Origin: Chrysomallon squamiferum
Lineage: Eukaryota; Mollusca; Gastropoda; Neomphalida; Peltospiridae
Reading direction: 5' to 3'
NCBI GenBank assembly: GCA_012295275.1
Contig: CM022670.1
Location: forward strand, 9,712,083 to 9,776,082
Length of the DNA stretch: 64,000 bases
Shown piece by piece: positions 12,379-25,078 of the stretch (positions within the stretch are counted from its first letter, which is position 1; each line of letters starts with the position of its first letter). The position numbers were made by a program, and so were the translations under genes. The notes beneath the pieces were generated by a model. It searched no databases and had not been told where the DNA came from. It saw only the letters and a program-made list of their open reading frames with translations.

Positions 12379-13149
12379 TGAAAGCAGCAAAAAGATAAAT
12401 ATTACTGAAAGCTGGAAAAAAAAAAAAATAATAATAATAATAATAATAAATTCTAAAAGATAAGTGAAGAAGTGAATATATTTTCGTGTGACTGATTTTG
12501 ATAAGTGCGTGGATTTCTTTTGTTTTGGTTTTTTGGTTTTTTAAATATTACTGATTTATCTATTTCAAATCAACTTTATTTAGTTGTCACTATCAATTTC
12601 GACCAAGTTTATTTTTACCAACAAGGATCGTAAATTTATCTCCATAAACACACCAATGATTTATATAATTATACATTCTCTACAGCCATTACTATGCAAG
12701 TTACTGGACAATTCAATATAATATTATATATAGGTTAATCTGCATTTGTCGATGACTGCAGAAATACACTAAATATACAAATGTAAATAAATATGACATA
12801 AATGTATGTATAAAACACAATCTGTGATTTTTTCTTGCCTTTTCCTAGAAATGCTATTTTAGTTTCTTATTTATATAGTATATACATATACTATATAAAT
12901 TACCTCTTATTTAGACGCTGAATTGGATTTCTGAAGAAGAAAGAGAAGAATGACATGTTTGCTTTGAGGAAAAAATGCCTTTTTTTCTTTCTTTATTTCT
13001 TTCTTTATTTCTTTAGTATCTGTTGTTGGTGTTGGTGTTGTTGTTGTTATTCATGTCCAAATTTGATGAAATTCTGTCCATCGTAACAAATGTAAATACC
13101 CCAAATAAAGCGAATACTTTGAAAGTTTTCTGCATTTTAGTTTCTACAC
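12379..13149. other. Intergenic upstream of OAS-B
   Basis: Contains an (AAT)n run at 12428-12448, the right member of the repeat pair bracketing gene B (12808-13015), and T/GTT-rich tracts. The promoter of gene B should be here, but no TATA box or start site stands out. Confidence 0.55.
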
Positions 13150-15360
13150 CTTGTATTCGTATTATATCGAAAAAATATCTAAATATTTTCATAGTGTTGA
13201 GTAACGCCTACAAATATCAGTATTAAAAATGCACACATATATAAAAGACAAATAAAATTAACAGTATAAATAGAGAAAAAACAAAATATTCCCATACCTG
13301 TATAGTGAACAACCAACACAAAAATGATTAATAACGCCCACTTGAAATTTTCCTAGTAATTCTGACGTAAACTCTTCGCTTTTCCTAGAAATCTGTTTCC
13401 GAAAGGTATTTTTTTTATAAACTTAAAAGCATAACCTGGATATTCCCAACACAGTGATCACCTCCGACTCTGATCAATAATTGTGCGAACACACAGACAT
13501 CCAGTTTTTTGTCTTTATACAGATATTGTTTAAACTGAAAGTTGTAAAGTTTAAAAAGTATTTTTTTAGCTTACGATAATATTTCCCTGAATCGATACGT
13601 GATAAACAAAAGATTGCTTTGCAGCGCGACACAAGCGAGGGGTTGTCTCAAAATATACAGTTTACTTCATAGGATCACTGTATACATAGTATTTCTACAT
13701 ATCCATATATCTTCGCGTTTTCTGATTTTACCGTTCACAAATTATAATTCACATGTAATCTCTATAAAGATTAGAGTCAAAATACGCAACCATTTGATGC
13801 TGAAAATAATTCTATCTATATTATATATAACTTTATATAGCATTAATTTCGTTTATGTAGAAAGTACGCAGAGAAAACCTTCATCTAAGTTACTTGAAAT
13901 ATAATTCAAAAAATCATTGTTGGTAAGCAAGCACGTTATTAGATAATTGTATTAATGTTATGATTCCATCAGTGCATCCGTCAACTGTGTATTATTGTGT
14001 TCTGCGGTCCAGTATCAGGTCGCTGTTAACCGCACACACAGTCACACAGGTAATAAAGAAATGAACTAAGTAGCTAGATTGTAATTATCATGTACCACTA
14101 AATAGAATTCATTTTCGGACTATTTATCCATCTTTTCTACTCCCTGGACTATAACAGATATGTTCTCGACTAACATGGTTTTAATTTCGAAAGACTAACC
14201 CCATCCACCCCAACCCGACTCGTACACCTGTATTAATCACCGAGGTTTACAAACATCACATTCCATTTATCGCTTCTCGTAAGTGGTTCCACAAGCAGCA
14301 ATCGTGTATTTTCCAGTGGGAAAAACAGTCTTTGCAATTTAAAATGGAACAAATAACTGTTCCGTATTTCGAACAGTTAGCGAGGTCTTGCATCATCCTA
14401 TATTGAGACGACCCCTCTAGTTCAAACAGATCAGTGCTTTACGGGCGGAGGTGTTGGGTTTTTCCTGTATTGCGTTTACAGTTGACAAATACGTGTATTA
14501 CACGTCAGCCTATATCTGGCGAGGAACCAAAGATAATCAAGCAAGTATCTGAGCTACTCAGCCAGAGAGCACTAAGACTAAATTGTAGATTATCCTCGCA
14601 TATTTTATTATTACCTAACATTAGCAAATACTCATATATAAGTATATCTGCACAACATACATACATTAGGCATAGACATTCACACAAACATATTTAAATA
14701 CACACATTCACTATTTTCAAATGCATGTACTCCACTTAAACATTTTCTTATTTGGTTTATTCACTATTATTTCATCATCGATCAAAGCCAAAGAAACAAA
14801 AAAGCAAAATAATAAATAAAATGATAAACAAAGAAACAAAAGAGTAAATTAGAACTTTAATTTAATTCGTAATTTATCAGTTTATTTTGCTGCAGTTGGC
14901 AGTTATCAACATGGAACACAAATAAGAAAATTAAGAAAAATTATGAATTAAAATTTGATATTTTAGTACTTTTTAAACTAACTGAATAACCACAGAGAAA
15001 GGACCAGGTATCTCCCTACCCAACGTTTTCCGGTGACAACGAAGAATCTCAAGTGAAAACGAGAAATAAACACACGTACGTTTCAGTTACTGGATCATTC
15101 TTGAAATAATGTGAACAAATGTTCAGTAATATTATCAGTAGTTATATATGTATGTATAATGTAAAAGAAAAACCCACCCTTTTTTTCCATAAATTACGTT
15201 ACTGTACATTATGATGCTAGTTATTTCAAAATGACGAAGGTAAAACTTTGTGAAAGGTGGAGTAACATCTAGTTTCTTCCTATAATGTATCTGGTACTCA
15301 TGTTGTGTAAGTTTTTTCCACTCAAAAAAATCATCAGTGTTAAAGTACATAATATCAGCT
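13150..15360. repeat. RPL37-flank duplication, copy 2
   Basis: Partner of 6031-8240 and of 25079-28090. Open frames in it (13599-13904, 14434-14697, 15135-15368) have no recognisable domain, and the same sequence in copy 1 carries small indels, so they are not genes. Confidence 0.85.
14882..14910 (-). pseudogene. RPL37 3'-end remnant, copy 2
   Basis: Same structure as the remnant near 7768: terminal codons and stop of RPL37 joined directly to the start of exon 3, with the same deletion junction and the same lost acceptor. The shared junction means the deletion preceded the split of the two copies. Confidence 0.75.
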
Positions 15361-16016
15361 ATTATCATTCAGTGCTTGTTTTTCTATTTTAATAATTTGA
15401 GATTCGTATTTTTCTTTTGTTCTTTTTATTAATTCTAAAGTTGAATTAAGAAACAATTTTAAAATTTTTTTTAGAAAATAAAATCATAATTTTATATATA
15501 TATTAGTTACATTATTATTATTATTTAATTAGATTTATTATTATTATTATATAACATTTAGGGTATATGTCCTCGTTCGATTAGCAATTTTAACATAATT
15601 CATCATAGTTTTTGATTAAATGATCTTTTTTCTGATTTTTAGTAATCAAAATGTCATTCAGTATAAAATGATAAGAAAACAAACAAAAAGGCAACAAAGT
15701 TCACAAAGAAAATACTTCATTCATGAACGGGGAAATAAAATCACTGAATTTAAAAATTGATAATATAATCATTTTAAACAGTATATATATTTTAGTTTTC
15801 AATTTAATATTTAGCAATTTCACCATATTCCTTAAAATAATATTATTCTAGTTCAGATGGAGACTTTTTCTTTTTTATTATTATTGTTACTTTTACTATC
15901 TATTATTTCTTTTCTCTCTTTTTCATATTATTTTTCTTCAAGTCTCTCTCTCTCTCTCTTTATTTGTTTATTTGTCTCTCTCTCTCTTAATCCTCTCTCT
16001 CTGTTCTCTCTCTCTC

Positions 16017-16076
<60 letters not shown>

Positions 16077-16961
16077 TCTCTCATAGTTTTACTGTTTATT
16101 TACAATGTGGAAATAATCATAATGGTATTAGTGGAACTAAATCCGCTATTATAACAATCAGATCTCTTCATAGTCATTTTTTGTTTTATTAAACCCAGTA
16201 AATCCAAATTAATATTTCTTAATATCATAAATTATTGGAAAAAGAAAATAAGAGACTTGTGCATGTATAACAAAAAAAATATGTTTTCTTCCGAGCAAAA
16301 TGATTCCTCATGACTTCAACATACGATTTTATTTCAAAAACAGAAGAATAAGACCATGAAGCAATAACTTTTATTGATTGACCAAAGTACCAAAATAAAA
16401 CATTTAAATATTTGAAAATTTAATAGGAAAAGCTAAATATTTCTAGCATTAAAAACAAAAAACGCAAAGAAACACAAAAACGTTAGTTCAATAAGTTTGT
16501 TAGAAATTATTTTAAATTTGTTCCAAAATTATTTCTATATCATTTTTTATTATTTTTATTTCTTTTATTTAATTAAATATTTATATATATATATATATAT
16601 TAAGCATAAATAATTTCTCATTTTTTTATTATTTCCATTAATTCTATTCTATTTTATTCTAGCAAAAAATATTATTACTTTTTTGAATATTTTTATTCAT
16701 ATTTTATTTATTTTAAAATTATTTAAAAAAAAAAAGATTATAACCCTTTCATATATATTTTTACTTTTTAAGTGACTGTTTGCAAATTTTTCTAAAATTA
16801 TTCACATTTGCTATTTTGTCTTCTGTACTTTAGTCATTGATATCATGTTTGTTATAAAAGACTTGTATCAAATGGCGAGTATGACCCTTCGTATCAACTT
16901 ATTTTATTTTATTGATACGTGATATCTGTTTTCATTTGTGCTTATTTATTTTTATTTATTT

Positions 16962-17057
<96 letters not shown>

Positions 17058-17729
17058 TGTTTTATTCATTTTTTTTTATATTTGTTGTTGTTGTCAGTAT
17101 TATTATATTAATTAATTTAATTAATTATTTTAGTTTTTTTGAAAGTAATGAATATACGCAATGTTTAGATAAATTACCACTTCAGTACACTGTAATGATT
17201 TTCACAAGAACAATATTTTCATAAATGTTTCTTTACCATCATTTAACAGTATGCCGTATGATCTACTTGAAACCGCTTGTGATAACTTTTTAACGTAGCA
17301 ATGGTTATAATGAGTAATAAAGCAACAAAAGATCTTATTAAATACAAAGAATGTAAATATAGTTGTGTTGTGGAAAATACAAATAATGAAAATAATTACG
17401 CTATTGTAACTGCACAAAATGAAAATAATCTAAAATTTAAAAACAAAATGTTAAAATCACATGCGTAAACAAAAAATTAAGCTAACGAAGATACACAAAT
17501 AAGCTCCCAAAATACACAAGATATAAAAAGAAAAAGAAAAAGAAACAACAGCAATGAAGAACATGAAGCGCGTTACAACACTTTGCGTTTGTTTTCCTGT
17601 CAATCTGATCGAGTACATCTTATTCTTACATCTGTACAGCTATTTTAATGTTTCATATCTGTAATTATGTATGTATATATGTCAGCTATAGATTGTAAAC
17701 AAGAAACTGTTCACTGCAGTGTTCATCTT
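15361..17729. other. Intergenic low-complexity region, no gene seen
   Basis: Very AT-rich. It holds a (CT)n tract at 15942-16082, (TA)n near 16580, (TTTA)n from 16945 and a poly-T run of about 60 bases ending near 17055. Open frames here are hydrophobic or Ser/Leu translations of these repeats. Confidence 0.8.
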
Positions 17730-19012
17730 TCAACGCATTCTCTGAAGGGTTTGCCTAGCTTTACGCATTATAACATTAACATCAGCTTCATCAGGTTCCA
17801 GGTTGATGAAAGGATTCGCCGCATCCAAAAGGACAGGTCTTGGTCTACAACAAGAATCCGAAATGAGACTGAAAAATTCTAGTACTGCCTTCACAATGTT
17901 GTGATATTTAATGAAAATTTTGTGTTTATTGTCTTTTATGAAGTTTATTTTACAGACATTTGTGTGTCTATATGGGTGTACGTACGTATCTTTGTGTCTA
18001 TATGTGTAAGTACCTATGTACATTTGAATTCGTGTTTAATGAAAGAGGCAAGATAATCCCAAATGAAATATATGTAATTATATTAAACACTTCTCTGAAG
18101 ATAAAGATGGTCATAGTCAATATTCAGGTCAATTCTCACAAACATCAGATGCCTCTAACAAGACTCGAACCTGCCTCCCATTCACTCGCAACCATGGCGG
18201 ACTACTCAGTAAGAGATGGTATGTATGTATGAATATATGTAAACACATATACGTAGACGTATTAATCTTTACTTACAGAATCAACCTGTACTTGGACGCG
18301 TTATAGTGATCTTCCCACAATACCCTTATCTTTGAAAAATCTGCCAGTGCTTCCATAACATTCTGGAATTTCTCCTTCATTGAAAAACTCTCAGGTTCTC
18401 CCCATTCTTGCCACAAATGTATAATGAGGAGTTCGACGGCATATGATTTAATTTGGACGTGATTGGTCTGTAAACAGAATATTTAAAAATACGTTCAAAG
18501 AAAAAAAGGGTGTGTAATACCAAATACTGCAAGACATGTTTTTTATTTTAGGTTAAAAAAAACATTTAATACTGCATCTTTGAAATGTCATTAGGTCTCT
18601 CTGTCCCTTTGTATCAGTATATATTTATCATTTAATCATGCTTCTTTACTTATTTATTTATTTATTTTATTTATTTTCTTATTTAAGTATTTACTCATTC
18701 ATTCCTACTTTCTGTCAGATACTAGTATAAAATACATACGTCTTTCCAGTACTTGACAAGTCGAATCAGATTTTTAACATTGACAGGAACAACTCTCACG
18801 AATTCTCTTTGCCTCTTTGACAAACAGGCAGAATAGTTTCGCCTGTGATCTTCCGATTCTGTCTTCATTTCATCATAGACAGAAGACGGCGTTTCTGAAA
18901 TTACAAAATGACAGAGAAATTCCACTCTGAACTCTATTTCTGTCTGTGTGTATTACAGTGCATGTTTCTGAAATCTAAGGTTTTATATTAATAATAATAA
19001 TAATATAATATA

Positions 19013-19088
<76 letters not shown>

Positions 19089-21304
19089 CTATTAAAAAAT
19101 TGTTTCAACATAATCATTGTTTTATTTCGTGAATTTTTGAATAACTGAAATATTTGCTACACCGATTTAAAACTCTTAATATCTTATAAATTGATTACGT
19201 TCAAATCATTTTATATATTATCAAATAAAACCAATAAAGAAATAAAAGAAAATAAAAAAAACAATACAAATCCACCAAAAATAAAGAATTAATCCAGGTG
19301 CTAAGTGGCAATTCTTGTTTTGAAGACAGACAAATAAAGTGATGAGAAATGAGAGGAAAATGATGGTAACGCGACTGGAAACTGATCTTACTGGTAGCAA
19401 GAAGATCCAGTGCTGGAAGAAGATCGACTTTAATTGGTTTCTCGTAACCGGGTAGTGTCAGTTCAAACTGGACTGCAAATTTGGTTTTCCCAAGATTTTT
19501 CGCTCCTCTTGCCCAGTTCAAATCTTTCCGCACATGTTTTTCCAAATCATCTAATATTCCTGGCAAATGAGACCGGAATTCTTCCATCGTTTTATAGTCG
19601 TTAATATAAATCAAAAGATCAACATCCGATTTATCCAAAATATTGGTTGACTTGCCAAACGATCCTCCCTAGAATCAACGAAATAAATTATGTTGATATT
19701 TTACATATACATATATATATTACATCCATCATCTATCTATATATATCTATCTCTATAATATATATCTATTAATTTGTTTTCCTATTTTCAACAGAATTAT
19801 CTGAATAATGCTCTCTATTAATGTGCTCTCTCTCTTCAAATGACGTCGACATTGACATTTGTCTAAGAATAGCTTTGATTTTCCTATTTTCAACAGAATT
19901 AGTGAATAATGCTCAATGCCGCATCTATTCCCATCATAACTAATTCAATAATATAACACAAAATCTATAACCGTTTTGATTCCACCTCTAATAAGAAATA
20001 TACATATATACTTACTACAAATAACTCTCTGACACTATATGGTGTGCTATGTTGTACAAACAGCTTCAAACGCTCGACAAGTTCATGGCTTTTTCTTGTG
20101 TAGTTTTCATCAGGGAAAACTTTCCTTTTCATGAAACCGTCAAGATTTTCTCCCGAAACGGGTATCATCCAAAACTCCAACATGCCAAAACTGATCAGCG
20201 ACCATCCTGGCAAAACGTAAAACAATGATGACACCTATTTATCTTTTAATAACATAAACATATTTATGCTTATCTAGTTTATACATAGATATTCGTGTAT
20301 CTGGTTGTCTTATTATTATATGGTGTTTAAATATTTATTTATTTCCTGATGGACCAGGTAATATTTAACAAAAGATGCACGCAGAAAAAATAATGATTCG
20401 TAACGCTTATCTGGAGTTTTCCTAGAAATTCTCATATAATTCTAGAAGGTTTTAAAAGGCTGTTTTTAGCTAATGAGGAAATATCCAGAACTATAACATA
20501 CCAAGATATATCAGCTACAGACGACATCACCAGTCTTGTTTCTGTGTTGGTGTGTTCTTTTTTCCTGTGCCTGTCAAGACAATGGAATAAATTTATTTCT
20601 CAAAAGACTTCACTGAGTCGAGTTTGACAACATGTAAAGAAAATATAATTTAAACAGTGTTTTATGTAGTGCCACAAGAAATATTAATTATTATTTAACA
20701 CGGAATACTGACTCTCTGAATGACGTTTGTAAACATATGGAGAATTTATACAAAAGTGACTTTTTTTTAGTTGGAAAAATGCAATGTTCTAAGTGTATTA
20801 TAATATGGCACATATCCATTTCTCAGCAGATAAAGAAATACAGTTAAAATATAGTAGAACAGTTCTCCTACATTAAAGTTGCATAAATGATATATTCTGT
20901 CTTCTCTTTCAATATTAAACCATCTACAACTTTTTAAAGGAAATTGGCATTACAGTTCTGAATGTAATATAATATGTAAAACTAAGTTGAAGTCATTCAG
21001 ATAAATCTAAACACCAGATTCCACATACATGTAACAACATAGGTTTTATAATCTTTTAGATCAAATACAAATGACAGTCTATTGATAAATTAAGTACCAA
21101 CCTGGAAGATCGAACATGGTTGTCTACAGCTTCCTGAAGAAAAAACTTTTTGCTGCAGATTGGACATTTATAATTCAGATGATTACTTCTCATATGCTCT
21201 CGGGCTGCAATCACACCACTACCAAATCGAGATGAACATTTGAAACAGACGCCTGTCTGAATTGATTCTCTGTAGTTTTTGTGTTCGATCTTACCATCCG
21301 TCAT
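17730..21304 (-). CDS. Zinc finger-OAS protein, paralog C, with +1 frameshift
   Basis: Seven exons: 21304-21102, 20570-20502, 20206-20016, 19668-19392, 18894-18740, 18467-18277 and 17844-17730. Exon 1 gives fingers 1 and 2, as in gene A. Exon 2 is the short 69-base form, so finger 3 is absent although finger 2 still gets its last His. Exon 3 has 191 bases against 190 in gene A: an extra A in the run at about 20156-20158 puts a stop shortly after. Every other exon and phase is sound: GGSFGKST, KSDVDL, VDLLPALD, LIRLVKYW, VELLIIHLWQEWGEP, RPVLLDAANP. Without the extra base it would be 399 residues. Possible readings: recent pseudogene, assembly error in a homopolymer, or a start within exon 3 (an ATG in the downstream frame) giving a finger-less OAS. 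Like gene B, it retains the OAS metal-binding acids. Confidence 0.84.
18985..19086. repeat. (AAT/TTA)n then (TTG)n microsatellite in OAS-C intron
   Basis: Compound trinucleotide tract between exons 4 and 5 of gene C. It sits exactly where the alignment with the left end of the window begins (51 and 19087). Confidence 0.9.
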
Positions 21305-21519
21305 ACTTGGGAAGTGGTATTTCTGTCAATATCCGAAATAACAAAACATAAACAGTAGTAATGTGTCACAGCATATAGGTCTGTTAAAGTATTTCACAAA
21401 ATTCAAATTTTTAATTTGCCTGTCCATAACACACACACACACACACACACGAACCTTCACATTCCCTCAATCTCCTTTCTTTTCTTTTCTATTTTTTCAT
21501 TTCTTCTTTTTTCTTTCTT

Positions 21520-21553
<34 letters not shown>

Positions 21554-22274
21554 TCTTTCTTTTCCTCTTTTTTTTCTATTCAAATGTTCTGACTTTACCA
21601 CTTCTTTTTGGTCGTTACTTACTGTTAGGAAACATGCTCTCAGTTTTTTTTCGCCTGTATCAATATTAATTGTTTTAGAGGGCAGTGTGCACTTCCATTA
21701 TGCACTTAGTCTAGGTGGGCACTTTGTTACATAACCCCTCCACGCGACAGCCACCCCTAATACACAACTACAACATGTGGCCAGTACTTACATAATACAT
21801 CCGCTAGTTCTGATTACTACCAGGGTTTTGTCTGCGAACTGGCGACAGTAAGTCTGACCATCTAAGAAAATATGTCGTCGGGGTCGCGTTGGAAATATCA
21901 CTTGTAAGATTTAGAGAGAAACGGGGAGAGACATAGTTAGTCCGACAAGACTTGATAATGATATATTTTCTGCTCTTTTGTATATCCTTGATGTCATTGA
22001 TGTGACTTTTGATACTGTATTATACAAATATTATTTAAACGAAGTAAATTGTAAGCTTGACTGTCTAAAATTATCAGCCAGTCATCCTAGAGGACCTAGG
22101 TAAACCGTAGGTTATTGTCTTTATTCTGATAAGGACCAGTATTAATTCTGTATTACAAGGTTACTGATAATAAAATATGCCGTTAAGGATTAATTAAAAA
22201 TTATCCAGTTAGGAATAGAGTTGTAATTCCTTTATTAATTAAGTTCTCCTGGCTGCGTTTCTCAGTTATCAGTC
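21305..22274. other. Upstream flank of OAS-C
   Basis: Includes a (CA)n tract (21430-21450), a poly-T run (about 21523-21552), and sequence closely matching 3363-4030 upstream of gene A. No coding signal. Likely location of the gene C promoter. Confidence 0.65.
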
Positions 22275-22383
22275 GTGTATGTGTGGGATCACGTGTATGT
22301 GTGGTATCACGCGTATGTGTTGTATCACGTGTATGTTTTGTATCACGTGTATGTGTTGTATCACGTGTATGTGTGGTATCACG
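22275..22383. repeat. 18-base minisatellite, about six units, with CACGTG cores
   Basis: Units follow GTGTATGTGTGGTATCAC with few changes. Unit junctions create CACGTG (E-box) palindromes; I count four. The equivalent place upstream of gene A (about 4040-4060) has one unit and no CACGTG, so the expansion is specific to this copy. Confidence 0.88.
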
Positions 22384-23499
22384 GTGAAGTGAATAGAATA
22401 TTGTGCAAACTAGACACCTGGTGATTAACTAATTAAGTGAGTAATTCTGGGTTGTTATTATTATCGTTGTTGTTAGATATTTAACTGCGGCAAATATATT
22501 AGTCAGCTTAGGATTAATACAGATTCCAAAATGTATTGTGTTTTGTTGTGTTTTCTAGTGAACTAACGTGCTATGTTATATATAGTATATACTTTATACA
22601 AGATCTTATCTCTGATCATACCTACAGCCAAGCCACTCGGGTATCGAACTACCCCATTCAGAGAGATCTAATAGATATCCAGTTTGGAGAGATATTGTGG
22701 ATAATCGTCTTTTATTCAGTTACGGGTATTATAGGATCCCCGTGACACTTACAAATGTATTACAAATATAATAACGACAACAACAACAACGACGACGACG
22801 ACAGTAATATTAACAATAGCATTAACAATAATAAAATCATACTTCTGTTAACTGCAAAGTGATTTATTCATGAAACCAAATATCCAACACCTACCTGATG
22901 TTTTCTTGGTAATTTACTGATATGGATTATTACTTCCCTTGTCCTAGAAATGTTTTCTTTCTGGGGTTTTTTGTTTTTGTTTTTGCATGATCTTTGCTCT
23001 AGAGACTAAATGCGAGTTCGTCAGGTGTATGATAGATTTACGAGCTTACTGTTACTTTCAGAAAACAGATTATTTTTTTTCTTTTCTTTTTTTCTTTCTT
23101 TCTTTATTTATTTATTTACTTGTCTGTTTGATAAATTATGATAAATAATCCAAAATGTTTATAAATTAGATAAATATTTAAAGAAAAAATGATTAAATCA
23201 AAACTACAGTACCTTTCTTGTCAGCTTTATTTATAAAGAAAAAATCGGAACTTTTCAGCTGTAAAATATATGCATATGTACCTCGAAATCACTGCACGTA
23301 ACGGCATGAAATCTGGACTACATTAATTAAACTGCTACATAATGATAATATAAATAACATAAAATTCACCTGTAAATATGCGTATTATCTCGAGCAAATA
23401 TTTACATTGTATACTTAAAGAATACAGATGCGCCTACAAATAACAATATTAAAAATAGACATATATATATATAAAATACAGTGCAGGATTATCAACGTA
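22384..23499. other. Intergenic, no gene seen
   Basis: To 22769 it is the end of the duplication shared with gene A's flank. It then has CAA/CGA trinucleotide runs (22773-22802) and AT-rich sequence with CTTT/TTTA tracts near 23080-23120. Confidence 0.6.
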
Positions 23500-23703
23500 T
23501 CACATGAATGTTCGTTTTCCAAATACGTGCAACAAATCAGGAGTAGAGTCAACAGACACGGAATCCTACTTGGCCTCTTTCGCTTCATAAATAATGCTGT
23601 CGACCACGCAAGTTCCCATTAAGTTGATGAACTCGTCACACCTAGCTTTTGACAGATAGGATGTGATTCCTTTGCCTTTACTGGAATAGCTTGTGATGTG
23701 CTC
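23500..23703 (-). mobile_element. hAT-type (DUF4371/ZMYM1-like) transposase fragment, broken
   Basis: The minus strand reads a peptide ending SYLSKARCDEFINLMGT, then an alpha-helical stretch, a stop at 23568-23566, and in the same frame DSVSVDSTPDLLH. This matches, from memory, the conserved segment of DUF4371 hAT-like proteins (EFI-LM…EVK-AKYYSVSVDSTPDL), with TAG where Tyr is usual. Both ends are missing, so it is a relic. Confidence 0.65.
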
Positions 23704-24282
23704 TCTATTAATATTTTAAATAAAGAGTGATTGAGATTCGAATAATGACTTAATCTGGTAAAATATGTAGTTTTTTTCCCAGAAATAATTTCGTAAATAA
23801 GGACTTGCGAAAGCCTGATGTATCATTTTAATGCTAAATACTAATCAACAATAATAATAGTGCGCCATTAAAAGAAGGTACATGTAAAGAAATCCACAAC
23901 ACATCATATCCAGATATTAACACGTATGCTCCAAAGGCACCCACGGTGATGACTGCAAATGGGTCCAACTATTTACCGTTAAGACACTCCTAATATATCA
24001 CAAGATGTCCCAAAGATACACTAAGACTTCAACAATATTGCTTACTGTTGTAAAAATAAGACTTCGAAAATTGCTTAAGAAAATAAAGGGCCCATTCGAA
24101 ACATTTAGTTATTTTCACGTTTATTTGTAATAAATAGAGGTTTAAATTTCTTACGTGAAAATTACAATAGTAAGCAATATGCCTACGTGCGTGACCGTGG
24201 TTTACGTTATCATTTTTAGCGCGTCACGTGATATTTCTACAAGTTACACACGTCGACATAAAGTTTTGTTTAACGACACCCC
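23704..24282. other. Intergenic, with a third partial copy of the 5.6-kb repeat words
   Basis: 24063-24280 repeats, in diverged form, sequence seen at 5605-5810 and 24650-24850 (AAATTAAAGG…CATTCGAAACATTTAG through TTTGTTTAACGACACC). No gene is seen. Confidence 0.6.
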
Positions 24283-25078
24283 AGCTGACTCAGCTGGAAA
24301 TAAAGCAATGTAAAATACATCTGAGTTCGCTGGTACCACAAAAATATTATTTAGTCGAACATACTCGCGCTACAAAAAGAACGTTTGTTTCAGTCTCAAA
24401 ATAACGAATTAGACCTTATTTGTTCCCATTTTAAACTACAAAAACACTTTTGTCGTTTTTCCCACTGGATACGAAAACAGTGCTAGGTTTTGCTATATTG
24501 TAAGGTTCAGCGGCAAAAGGTGATTCCCGGCCTTAAAAACCTTCATTCTCACATACCTATAGCCCATGAATAGTGCTTCCAGTTACTGAGTGTCAGATAT
24601 GCGCTTTACACACGATAGTTTGTTCTCAGACAATGCATCAGACAACTGCTTAAGAAATTAAAGGTCCTATTCGAAACATTTAGTTACTTTCACCTTTATT
24701 CGTAATAAACTGAGGTTTAAGTTTCCTTCGTGTACTTTGTACGCCTAAGGGTGGTGACCTACTTGAGTGTTTTACGTTATCTTTTTTTATCGCGTCACGT
24801 AATATTTCTACAAGTTACACGTCGACATAAAGTTTTGTTTAACGACACCCCAACACACAGTCTAATCAGCGGCTGTTTGGTATCAAACATAAGGCATTTG
24901 CGACAAAGCAACTAGTGAACTAGTTGTGGCCCACTGGCTAATGAGGAAAGAAACTTTCAACAACATACCTCTTAACAAAAAACAAATACCAAAAGCTATA
25001 GTACAAATCGTGATACCCAGCATTTTAATATTTAAAAACTGCGGGGCTCGTAGCATTTGCTTCAACTGCTACGTTGTT
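24283..25078. repeat. Duplicated block, partner of 4966-6030
   Basis: Aligns with the left block over about 700 bases and runs straight into the RPL37 downstream flank, just as the left block runs into RPL37-flank copy 1. This colinearity shows that one larger segment was duplicated. Confidence 0.75.

Noticed and set aside
14434-14697. Open frames on both strands in RPL37-flank copy 2
   Set aside because: The same sequence in copy 1 (7320-7580) has indels that break the frame, and no domain is recognisable.
15857-16192. Ser/Leu-rich frames on the plus strand
   Set aside because: Translation of the (CT)n tract; no start context or domain.
19201-19391. Extension of the OAS-C catalytic-exon frame to 19201
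   Set aside because: The frame runs into intron after the GTAAG donor at 19391; the next OAS exon is phase-compatible only with splicing there. The same holds for 175-341 in gene A.
20206-20240. An alternative acceptor that might repair the frame of OAS-C exon 3
   Set aside because: The nearby upstream AG choices either put a stop in frame or do not give the needed phase, so the +1 shift remains.
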